Below are positions 25,563 through 31,316 of a stretch of 32,705 nucleotides of DNA, one piece after another. A program made the translations under genes and the position numbers. Under the pieces are notes generated by a model. That model was not told where the DNA came from. It worked only from the letters and a program-made list of their open reading frames with translations, and did no database searches. The first letter of the stretch is position 1, and each line of letters starts with the position of its first letter. The stretch is taken from assembly GCA_964616875.1 (NCBI GenBank), contig CAZTSJ010000037.1:1-32705 (forward strand). Direction: 5' to 3'. The stretch is from RBG-16-66-20 sp964616875. GTDB taxonomy: Bacteria > Pseudomonadota > Gammaproteobacteria > Burkholderiales > SG8-39.

Positions 25563-26419
25563 CGCTGCAAGGCCTCCCGGGCGACATCCTCGCCCCACTC
25601 CTGCAGGAAATGGCCGCCCTCGGCGTGGATGTAAGGCTCGGGGCAGTTGCGGATGATTTTGCGCAGCGCTTGCATCACCGGCGGCCCCAGGACCGGGTCC
25701 TTGGCGCCGATCGCCATGAAAGCATCGCCCTGCCAGGCGTTCCGCCACCAGTCGCGCGCGCGGCGCGACAGCGCGGCCCCGGGCGCATCGGGCCGGTCGG
25801 GCACCAGGTTCGGGAAACGCCGTACGCCGGCCTTGGACGCGGTGTCGGGATAGGGCGCCTCGTAGGCAGCCGCTTCCGCGGCGCTCAGGTGCGGGCAGGC
25901 GCGCGCGAGCAGCTTGCCGCAGTCGATGCCCGGGTTCTTGTTGACGTAGGCGCGCCAGGCGATGAAGCCTTCGCCCAGCGGCACATCGCCCGTGCCGAGA
26001 GCGGTGTTCATGACGAGCAGCCGCTCGAAGAGCGCCGGCATTTCCATCGGCACGGTGAGCCCGAGCAGTCCGCCCCAGTCCTGCACCGCGAGCGTAATGT
26101 TGGAAAGATTCAAATTTTCTATCAAGTGTAAAAGCATGTCGCGGTGAAATTCGAAACCGTAAACCTCGTCTTCCACTGGTTTATCCGAGCGGCCGAAGCC
26201 GATGAAATCCGGCGCGATGACGCGGTAGCCGGCAGCGAGGAACGGCGGAATCATCTTGCGGTACAGGTAGCTCCAGGTCGGCTCGCCATGCAGGCAGAGC
26301 AGGGTGCGCGGTCCGGTCCCTTCGTCCAGGTAGTGCACGCGCAGGCCGCGCCACTCCAGGTAATGCGGCGCCCAGGGAAATCCGGGCAGGTTCGCGAATC
26401 GCTCGTCGGGTGTGCGCAT
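25553..26419 (-). CDS. Haloalkane dehalogenase, subfamily I (DhlA/DhmA-like)
   Basis: About 288 residues; an alpha/beta hydrolase that cleaves carbon-halogen bonds hydrolytically. All residues of the DhlA-type machinery are visible. The nucleophile Asp114 and halide-binding Trp115 are in VQDWGG. Glu46 is in HGEPTWSYLYR, a second halide Trp near 154 in FIAWRAYV, the acid Asp near 240 in GAKDPVLG, and the base His near 269 in GGHFLQEWGE. Over its length it reads like Xanthobacter DhlA. A cytosolic or periplasmic location cannot be told; no signal peptide is evident. ATG at 26419 is preferred over one 24 bases upstream because a TACAAT -10 element sits six bases before it, implying a leaderless transcript. 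It overlaps the dehydratase gene by ten bases. Confidence 0.88.
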   Translation of the reverse strand: MRTPDERFANLPGFPWAPHYLEWRGLRVHYLDEGTGPRTLLCLHGEPTWSYLYRKMIPPFLAAGYRVIAPDFIGFGRSDKPVEDEVYGFEFHRDMLLHLIENLNLSNITLAVQDWGGLLGLTVPMEMPALFERLLVMNTALGTGDVPLGEGFIAWRAYVNKNPGIDCGKLLARACPHLSAAEAAAYEAPYPDTASKAGVRRFPNLVPDRPDAPGAALSRRARDWWRNAWQGDAFMAIGAKDPVLGPPVMQALRKIIRNCPEPYIHAEGGHFLQEWGEDVAREALQRWK

Positions 26420-26425
26420 GCGCCG

Positions 26426-26435
26426 ATTGTAGAAT
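26426..26435. promoter_or_regulatory. Back-to-back -10 elements in a 22-base divergent gap
   Basis: The ten bases ATTGTAGAAT read TAGAAT on the plus strand (26430-26435) and TACAAT on the minus strand (26431-26426), sharing the central TA. Each hexamer is followed by exactly six bases before an ATG: 26442 for the enoyl-CoA hydratase-like gene and 26419 for the dehalogenase. Transcription starting at the usual distance would begin at or next to the start codon, giving leaderless mRNAs both ways. On the minus side a TTGGAG -35-like sequence lies 18 bases upstream, inside the neighbour's first codons. Neither gene has a ribosome-binding site. Confidence 0.6.
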
Positions 26436-26441
26436 GGCCGC

Positions 26442-27251
26442 ATGGACTACTCCAACTATAAAGAACTGAAAATCCGCCGGCTCGAGCCTGGCATCCTCGA
26501 ACTGGTGATGGGCGAAGAGGGCGGCAAGCTCTCCACCGCGACCGAACGCCTGCACAAGGAGCTGGCCGAGATCTGGCTCGACATCGACCGCGATCCGGAA
26601 ACCCGCGTCGCGATCCTGCGCGGCGCGGGCAAGGGATTTTCCGCCGGCGGCGACCTTGCGATGGTGGAGAAGATCACGCAGGACTTCGAGGCGCGCGCGC
26701 GCCTCTGGCGCGAAGCTCGCGACCTCGTCTACAACATCATCAACTGCTCGAAAATGATCGTGTCGGCGATGCACGGCCCGGCGGTGGGCGCGGGCCTGGT
26801 GGCGGGGCTGCTGGCGGACGTTTCCATCGCGGCGAAGAACGCGCGCATCATCGACGGCCACACGCGCCTGGGCGTTGCCGCGGGAGATCACGCGGCGATC
26901 GTCTGGCCGCTCTTGTGCGGCATGGCGAAAGCGAAGTACTACCTATTGCTGTGCGAGCAGGTCTCGGGCGAGGAGGCCGAAAGGATCGGCCTCATATCGA
27001 TGTGTTGTGAAGAGGCCGAGTTGCAGGCGAAAGCCCTGGAAGTCGCGCGCAAGCTCGCAGGTGGCGCGCAAACAGCGCTGCGCTGGACCAAGTACAGCCT
27101 CAACAACTGGCTGCGCCTGGCGGGACCAAGCTTCGACGCCTCACTTGCGCTGGAGATGCTCGGTTTCACCGGCCCGGAGGCAAAGGAAGGCCTCGCCTCA
27201 TTACGGGAGAAGAGGAAACCCTCCTTCCCGCCGGAACCGAAGGATTTTTAG
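26442..27251 (+). CDS. Enoyl-CoA hydratase/isomerase family protein
   Basis: A 269-residue crotonase-fold protein. The oxyanion-hole strands are ILRGAGKGFSAGGDLAMVEK near residues 58-77 and MHGPAVGAGLVAGLLADVSIAA near 109-130. The acidic residues used by classical hydratases (the two Glu of rat crotonase) are not clearly conserved: the region after the second strand reads ARIIDGHTRLGVAAGDHAA. An isomerase, hydrolase or decarboxylase activity is therefore as likely as hydration. The start ATG 26442 has no ribosome-binding site and is six bases after TAGAAT. Its TAG stop interlocks with the TAA of the next minus-strand gene in the tetramer TTAG. Confidence 0.88.
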   Translation: MDYSNYKELKIRRLEPGILELVMGEEGGKLSTATERLHKELAEIWLDIDRDPETRVAILRGAGKGFSAGGDLAMVEKITQDFEARARLWREARDLVYNIINCSKMIVSAMHGPAVGAGLVAGLLADVSIAAKNARIIDGHTRLGVAAGDHAAIVWPLLCGMAKAKYYLLLCEQVSGEEAERIGLISMCCEEAELQAKALEVARKLAGGAQTALRWTKYSLNNWLRLAGPSFDASLALEMLGFTGPEAKEGLASLREKRKPSFPPEPKDF

Positions 27252-27640
27252 CCCGGTTTGCTGAAATCCAAGGCGTCGCCGCCGTCTGCGGCAGGTGCGG
27301 CTGCGGCCGCAGGTGCGGCGGCAGGCGCGGATGCCGCAGCGGCCTCTTCCCTGGTCGCGGGTGCGGTGACCTTGCCGCTGATCAGCCGCTCCAGTTCGCG
27401 TGCAATAGTCGCCGGGTCAGGTCCCACGCGGCCCATGCTCGCAAGGAAAACGCGTACCGGCAGGTCCACCAGCGTGGGTTCGGGGTGATCGCGCAAGTGC
27501 GCCACGTTTTGCACCGCCGGAATGACGCGGCCGCTGCGCACGCCGGCCAGTTCGCTTTCGAGTCCCTGGACCATCGCGGCCTGGGCGCGGCCGATGCCCG
27601 CGAGCAGTTCGGCAAGCTGGAGTGCGGAGATTTGCAGCAT
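27248..27640 (-). CDS. Unknown protein with Ala-rich C-terminal tail (130 aa)
   Basis: A 130-residue protein that I cannot assign. The N-terminal 90 residues (MLQISALQLAELLAGIGRAQAAMVQGLESELAGVRSG and so on) look helical. They contain VQNVAHLRDHPEPTLVDLPVRVFLASMGR. A low-complexity tail of Ala and Pro follows, ending DGGDALDFSKPG, probably disordered. No signal peptide or metal motif is seen. ATG at 27640 has AGGGGG 5 bases upstream. It is divergent from the DUF1499 gene across 59 bases and convergent, by four bases, with the enoyl-CoA hydratase-like gene. Good start signals and normal composition in the first two-thirds support a real gene. Confidence 0.72.
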   Translation of the reverse strand: MLQISALQLAELLAGIGRAQAAMVQGLESELAGVRSGRVIPAVQNVAHLRDHPEPTLVDLPVRVFLASMGRVGPDPATIARELERLISGKVTAPATREEAAAASAPAAAPAAAAAPAADGGDALDFSKPG

Positions 27641-27669
27641 GAAGCCCCCTGTCGAGAGAATGCGCGCCG

Positions 27670-27679
27670 ATGTTAACAT
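27670..27679. promoter_or_regulatory. Palindromic back-to-back -10 element (ATGTTAACAT)
   Basis: A ten-base perfect palindrome that reads TAACAT on each strand with the central TA shared. It lies in the 59-base divergent gap between the Ala-tailed unknown gene (minus, ATG 27640, with AGGGGG) and the DUF1499 gene (plus, GTG 27700, with GGAG). Transcription starting 6-7 bases downstream in each direction would give leaders of roughly 14 and 22 bases that include the ribosome-binding sites. No good -35 sequence is visible on either side. A regulator-binding palindrome is an alternative reading. Confidence 0.45.
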
Positions 27680-27699
27680 TCGCCGCAACCGGAGATTCC

Positions 27700-28107
27700 G
27701 TGTTTTCCTGGAAGCGTCCCGAAAACCTTGGCGTGAAAGACGGCAGGCTGGCGCCGCCGAAATCGACGCCAAACTGCGTTTCCAGCCAGGCCGGGCCCGC
27801 GGATGAGGAACATTACATTGCGCCGATGGCGTTCAAGGGCGACGCGGGCGCGGCGATGGCCGCCGTGCGCGGCGCGGTCGAAAGCATGCGCGGCGCCAGC
27901 ATCATCCGGCAGGAGGGCGGCTACCTCTACGCCGAATTCCGCACCAAGCTCATGCGTTTCGTCGACGACGTCGAATTTCTCTTCGACGCGAAGGCAGGCC
28001 TGATCCATGTGCGCTCGGCGTCGCGGCTGGGCCGGCGCGATTTTGGCGTCAACCGCGCACGGGCCGAAGCCCTGCGCAAGCGCACCGAAGCGCGCAGCAA
28101 GACCTGA
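27700..28107 (+). CDS. DUF1499 domain-containing protein
   Basis: About 135 residues matching DUF1499. The opening MFSWKRPENLGVKDGRLAPPKSTPNCVSSQA has the PNCVS motif that marks the family. A middle AAVRGAVESMRGASIIRQEGGYLYAEFRTKLMRFVDDVEFLFD follows, and the closing RVRSASRLGRRDFGVNRARAEALRKR type of end reads VRSASRLGRRDFGVNRARAEAL here. Function is unknown; members are small soluble or membrane-anchored proteins. GTG at 27700 was chosen because GGAG lies 6 bases upstream and the protein then begins like its relatives. The ATG at 27670 would lie inside the putative promoter palindrome. The HtrA-like gene follows after 15 bases. Confidence 0.87.
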   Translation: MFSWKRPENLGVKDGRLAPPKSTPNCVSSQAGPADEEHYIAPMAFKGDAGAAMAAVRGAVESMRGASIIRQEGGYLYAEFRTKLMRFVDDVEFLFDAKAGLIHVRSASRLGRRDFGVNRARAEALRKRTEARSKT

Positions 28108-28122
28108 ATCGGGGAGCTCGCC

Positions 28123-29121
28123 ATGATCCTGCGCATGCTCGTTGCCGCATCCGCTCTGCTCGCATTCTCCGGTGGCGCCTGGCCGCAGGAGAAGGGCAGG
28201 TCCGCGGACGAGGCAGCCGCAGCGGAAACGCTCTCGGCGGTGGTGCGCGTGCGAAGCAAGATCATCGCCAACGCGCGCAGCGCGGCGACGCTCGGCACGC
28301 AGCGCGAGGGCTCCGGGGTGCTGGTGCGCGAGGGCTACGTCGCGACGATCGGCTACCTCGTGATCGAATCCGAATCGATCGAAGTCACCGGCGCGGACGG
28401 CAAATCGGTGCCGGCGGCGCTCGCCGCCTACGATCACGCGAGCGGTTTCGGCCTGCTCAAGCTGCTCGCGCCGCTCGCCGGCAAGCCGCTGCCGATCGGG
28501 GACTCGAATACGGCCACCGCGCGCGAGCCGGTGCTGGCCGCCTCCTACGGCGGCGACGGCGTCCACGTGGTGCGCGTGGTGTCGCGCCGCGCGTTTTCCG
28601 GCAGCTGGGAATACATGCTCGATGCTGCGATTTTCACTTTTCCGCCGGTCATGAACTGGTCGGGCGCTTCGCTCATCAGCTCGAGGGGGGAGTTGCTCGG
28701 CCTTGGCTCGCTGATCGTCGCCGATGCGGCCGGCTCGGACACGCAATCCCCGGGCAACATGTTCGTGCCGACGAACCTGCTAAAAGCCATCCTCGAAGAC
28801 CTCATCGCGCGGGGCAAGGCGGCGGGTCCGGTGCGGCCCTGGCTCGGCGTCAACACCGAAGAGATGCGCGGACGCCTCTTCGTGACGCGCGTTTCGCCCG
28901 AGGGGCCAGCCGAAAAGGCGGGAGTGAAGAGCGGCGACATCCTGATCGGCGTCGGCAAGGACGAGGTGTCTTCGCTGGCCGAGTTCTACCGCAAGGTCTG
29001 GGCGCTGGGCGCGGCCGGGGTGGAAGTGCCGCTGCGCGTGCTGCAGGGCGTGCAGGTGAAGGAACTGGCCGTGCGTTCGATCGACCGCACGGAATATTTC
29101 CGCGCGCGTCAGAGTTATTAA
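28123..29121 (+). CDS. Degenerate HtrA-like (S1C) protein with PDZ domain
   Basis: A 332-residue exported protein. The signal peptide is at residues 1-21 (MILRMLVAASALLAFSGGAWP, cleavage before QEKG). A chymotrypsin-like domain (about 35-235) and a PDZ domain (about 245-315, GVKSGDILIGVGKDEVSSLAEFYRKVW) follow. Aligned by eye with DegP-type proteases, the catalytic His is Tyr78 (VATIGYLV in place of VTNNHVV) and the catalytic Asp is Gly108 (DHASGFGLLK in place of a DLALLK). The serine is retained as Ser180 (NWSGAS in place of GNSGGP). It should lack protease activity and act as a periplasmic scaffold, chaperone or sensor (inference). ATG 28123 has GGGGAG upstream. It is probably co-transcribed with DUF1499. 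Confidence 0.85.
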   Translation: MILRMLVAASALLAFSGGAWPQEKGRSADEAAAAETLSAVVRVRSKIIANARSAATLGTQREGSGVLVREGYVATIGYLVIESESIEVTGADGKSVPAALAAYDHASGFGLLKLLAPLAGKPLPIGDSNTATAREPVLAASYGGDGVHVVRVVSRRAFSGSWEYMLDAAIFTFPPVMNWSGASLISSRGELLGLGSLIVADAAGSDTQSPGNMFVPTNLLKAILEDLIARGKAAGPVRPWLGVNTEEMRGRLFVTRVSPEGPAEKAGVKSGDILIGVGKDEVSSLAEFYRKVWALGAAGVEVPLRVLQGVQVKELAVRSIDRTEYFRARQSY

Positions 29122-29123
29122 AA

Positions 29124-30104
29124 CTACCTGATCACCATGCCCTTGGGATAGGGCTCGACGCCCGCGTTGAGCGTCGAGGGCAGCGCGCGGCGCAGCGACT
29201 GCTTGCTCGGCACGTCCGCGACCACGCGCGCGTAGCGCACGTTCTTCTGCATTTCCTCCAGGTACAGGTTCTGCCCCTCGAAGTGGCGCTCGGCGTATTC
29301 GTAGGCGCGCGCGAGCTGGAGGTCGAGCCGCTTCACGGCGTTCACGTAGAAGCCCGGCGTCTTGCGCACCAGGTCCTCGCCCGAGCGGAAGAGCACCTCG
29401 GTGCGGCCGCCGGGAAGTTTCCTGCTGGCGAGGCCGCCGAGCACGAATTCCGGATAGAGCCGGTCGCGGCATTTCTCCAGGTAACAGCGGTCCGCCATCT
29501 GCGCGATGCTGTCGGCGGTGCCGAGCATGTGGCCGACGCGCCGCAGCAGTGTGTTGTTGAGCGGTATCGTTTCCGCGCGCCGCTCGTAGCCCGTGTAATG
29601 CACCAGGATCGAGCCCGCATGGGCGTAGCGCTTGAGGCCGATGCGCGGCAGGTAGTGGCGCAGATGCCGCGAGCCGCGCGTTACGTGCGTCTTGGTGTAC
29701 TCGGCGCCGTAGCGGTGGCGCCGGTCGCCGCGCTTGCGCAGGTAGCCGAAATCGTGGAACAGCGCCGTCACCACGCCGAGCGAAAAACAGGCCGCGGGCA
29801 GGGCGGGCGAATCGCCAACGCGCGAGCGCGTTACTTTACGGCTGCGCTCGTATCCGTCCATCAGGCGCGCCATCGCGAGCGTGACGTCCAGGATGTGCTG
29901 GATGTCGTGGTACGCGGTGTCGCAGGGCTTGTATTCGGCGTGCTTGCCGACGTAGAGGCGGCCGATGTCGTCGAAGGCTTGTTCTATCGCGCCTGATGGA
30001 GTTCCGTTGTACAAGCCCCGATAGACGCGCATCACCTCCCCGGCGACCTGCTTGAGGTCGGTGGTGCGGATCCTGTCTGTAACGTCGTGATCGTTGCGAC
30101 GCAT
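29124..30104 (-). CDS. HD-domain phosphohydrolase resembling class I cyclic-nucleotide phosphodiesterases
   Basis: About 326 residues. The central part carries metal-binding histidines in the order used by HD/PDEase proteins: YHDIQHILDV, then TALFHDFGYLRKRGDRRHR, then THVTRGSRHL, and HAGSILVHYTGYE. This resembles the Y-H-N-x-x-H-x-x-D-V and A-L-x-H-D-x-x-H-x-G motifs of mammalian-type phosphodiesterases, but with Tyr at the place of the second His. The C-terminal half (LEKCRDRLYPEFVLGGLASRK onward) is not recognised. Substrate unknown: a cyclic or linear nucleotide, or another phosphomonoester. ATG 30104 is the first standard start downstream of a perfect TATAAT at 30145-30140; it has no good ribosome-binding site, so the start is moderately sure. 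It converges on the HtrA-like gene with a two-base gap. Confidence 0.75.
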   Translation of the reverse strand: MRRNDHDVTDRIRTTDLKQVAGEVMRVYRGLYNGTPSGAIEQAFDDIGRLYVGKHAEYKPCDTAYHDIQHILDVTLAMARLMDGYERSRKVTRSRVGDSPALPAACFSLGVVTALFHDFGYLRKRGDRRHRYGAEYTKTHVTRGSRHLRHYLPRIGLKRYAHAGSILVHYTGYERRAETIPLNNTLLRRVGHMLGTADSIAQMADRCYLEKCRDRLYPEFVLGGLASRKLPGGRTEVLFRSGEDLVRKTPGFYVNAVKRLDLQLARAYEYAERHFEGQNLYLEEMQKNVRYARVVADVPSKQSLRRALPSTLNAGVEPYPKGMVIR

Positions 30105-30139
30105 GGCGGCGTGGCGTCGTTCCCTTCCCCAAGGCAAGT

Positions 30140-30149
30140 ATTATAGGAT
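30140..30149. promoter_or_regulatory. Consensus -10 (TATAAT) for the HD gene, overlapping TAGGAT on the other strand
   Basis: On the minus strand 30145-30140 is a perfect TATAAT, about 35 bases upstream of the HD gene's ATG. Its -35 region is weak (TTTTCC at 16 bases). The plus strand of the same ten bases (ATTATAGGAT) has TAGGAT at 30144-30149, sharing the TA. The plus-strand gene is 83 bases away, so a plus-strand start here would leave a leader of about 75 bases. The gap from 30105 to 30232 holds nothing else except a 12-base palindrome. Confidence 0.55.
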
Positions 30150-30200
30150 GCGAACAGAGGCGGAAAATCGGGATATTTTTTCAAGAAGCGGAAGTATTGC

Positions 30201-30212
30201 GCATCGCGATGC
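30201..30212. repeat. 12-bp perfect palindrome upstream of the DUF465 gene
   Basis: GCATCGCGATGC is a perfect palindrome, flanked by TTGC and (overlapping) GCAA so that the symmetry nearly extends further. It is 20 bases before the TTG start of the DUF465 gene and just before its GGAGG. It may be an operator or a short leader hairpin. No family of regulators is suggested by the sequence. Confidence 0.4.
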
Positions 30213-30232
30213 AAGGCTGAGGAGGCAAGGCG

Positions 30233-30454
30233 TTGACGGGCCAGTCTCTGACTGACGAGGAACGGCTGCAGATCGGGGCGCGCATCGCGGTGCTGGAGAC
30301 CGAGCACCAGGACCTGGATGACGTGATTGCCCGGCTCGCGGAGCACCCCAGCCAGGACCAGCTTCAGCTCCGTCGTCTCAAAAAACGCAAGCTTGTGCTC
30401 AAGGACTCCATCTCCCGGCTCAAGATTCTCCTGGTGCCGGACATTCCGGCTTGA
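30233..30454 (+). CDS. DUF465 / YdcH family protein
   Basis: A 73-residue helical protein of the YdcH/DUF465 family. The pattern is a long amphipathic helix (LTDEERLQIGARIAVLETEHQDLDDVIARLAEHP), then a turn, then the family signature QLRRLKKRKLVLKDSISRLK. Predicted coiled coil; function unknown. The start is TTG at 30233, chosen for the strong GGAGG 8 bases upstream and for the N-terminal match to relatives. The D-aminoacyl-tRNA deacylase gene follows 19 bases downstream, probably on the same transcript. This is a common neighbourhood of small housekeeping genes in betaproteobacteria, though I have not compared genomes. Confidence 0.86.
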   Translation: MTGQSLTDEERLQIGARIAVLETEHQDLDDVIARLAEHPSQDQLQLRRLKKRKLVLKDSISRLKILLVPDIPA

Positions 30455-30473
30455 AGGTAAGGATCACGCTCGC

Positions 30474-30926
30474 GTGATTGCACTCATCCAACGCGTCACC
30501 GAGGCGCGAGTCGAAGTTGACGGCGCATCGATCGGCAGCATCGGGCGCGGCATCCTGGCGCTGATCGGCGTCGAGCGCGGCGACAGCGACGCGCAGGCCG
30601 AGCGGCTCGTCGAGAGGGTGCTTGGCTACCGCATTTTCCCGGATGCCGAGGGGAAGATGAATCTGTCGCTACTGGACATCAGGGGCGAACTGCTCGCCGT
30701 GCCGCAATTCACCCTGGCGGCGGATACGAAGACCGGGACGCGTGCAGGATTCTCCACGGCGGCAGCGCCCGCCGAGGGGCGGCGCTTGTTCGAACGCTTT
30801 GTCTTTCTTTCAAGTCAAAAGCAACTGCATGTAAGGACGGGACGCTTCGGCGCCGATATGCGGGTCAGCCTGGTCAACGACGGGCCCGTGACCTTCTGGC
30901 TGCAGGTTTCTCCAGCCGTGAAGTAG
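30474..30926 (+). CDS. dtd: D-aminoacyl-tRNA deacylase (D-Tyr-tRNA deacylase)
   Basis: A 150-residue protein with the DTD fold. It begins VIALIQRVTEARVEVDG (translated from GTG). The catalytic segment is LAVPQFTLAADTKTGTRAGF (the SQ/PQFTL motif). The cross-subunit Gly-cisPro motif is in NDGPVTFWL near the C-terminus. The dimeric enzyme removes D-amino acids, and mischarged glycine on tRNA-Ala, from tRNA. GTG 30474 gives the canonical length; a longer open frame upstream is low-complexity and overlaps DUF465. Its last 53 bases overlap the 3' end of the convergent cupin gene. Confidence 0.93.
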   Translation: MIALIQRVTEARVEVDGASIGSIGRGILALIGVERGDSDAQAERLVERVLGYRIFPDAEGKMNLSLLDIRGELLAVPQFTLAADTKTGTRAGFSTAAAPAEGRRLFERFVFLSSQKQLHVRTGRFGADMRVSLVNDGPVTFWLQVSPAVK

Positions 30927-31311
30927 CGCGAGGCGGTAGCTCGCTCAGCGTCCTGAAATTTGCCGGCGCCACGATCTCGATCAGTTCGAGGTCCTGCGAG
31001 TGGCTGATTTCGCGGTGCCGGATCCCGGGCGGCTGGTAGAAGCAGCTGCCCTGCTTCATCCTGACCCTGCCGACGCCCTCGTACTCGAACACCGCCGAGC
31101 CCTTGAGCACATAGACGAACTGCAGCTTGCAGTCGTGGCGGTGCCACTGGCCGTGCGGGGATTTGCCGCGCCGCGCCCGGATGACGTGCGCCACCACCTT
31201 GCCGCGCGTCGCACGCCTGATGCCGAGGTCGCGATACACGAAGTAGGCGCGCAAGCCGCGCCGCGCAAACTTCGATCCTGCTTTGTGGCTTACTGCAAAA
31301 CGGTTTTTCAT
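30874..31311 (-). CDS. Cupin-domain protein
   Basis: A 145-residue single-domain cupin. Motif 1 reads SPHGQWHRHDCKLQFVYVLKGSAVFEYEG (metal-type histidines at QWHRH) and motif 2 QGSCFYQPPGIRHREI. The N-terminal part, KFARRGLRAYFVYRDLGIRRATRGKVVAHVIRA, precedes the barrel. Small-molecule binding or an oxygenase-type role is possible. ATG 31311 has a perfect AGGAGG 6 bases upstream, which overlaps the TAG stop of the aminotransferase gene. The last 15-20 residues (RLEKPAARRSRARR) are basic, not cupin-like, and are encoded antisense to the end of dtd. The gene therefore may once have ended earlier. Confidence 0.87.
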   Translation of the reverse strand: MKNRFAVSHKAGSKFARRGLRAYFVYRDLGIRRATRGKVVAHVIRARRGKSPHGQWHRHDCKLQFVYVLKGSAVFEYEGVGRVRMKQGSCFYQPPGIRHREISHSQDLELIEIVAPANFRTLSELPPRATSRLEKPAARRSRARR

Positions 31312-31316
31312 GCTCG

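Noticed and set aside
27255..27350. GC-rich Ala/Pro repeats as a microsatellite or mobile-element scar
   Set aside because: The repeats are short, imperfect and in frame, and are simply the low-complexity tail of a protein.
27670..27699. ATG at 27670 as the start of the DUF1499 protein
   Set aside because: It has no ribosome-binding site and lies inside the putative promoter palindrome; GTG 27700 has GGAG and gives the family's usual N-terminus.
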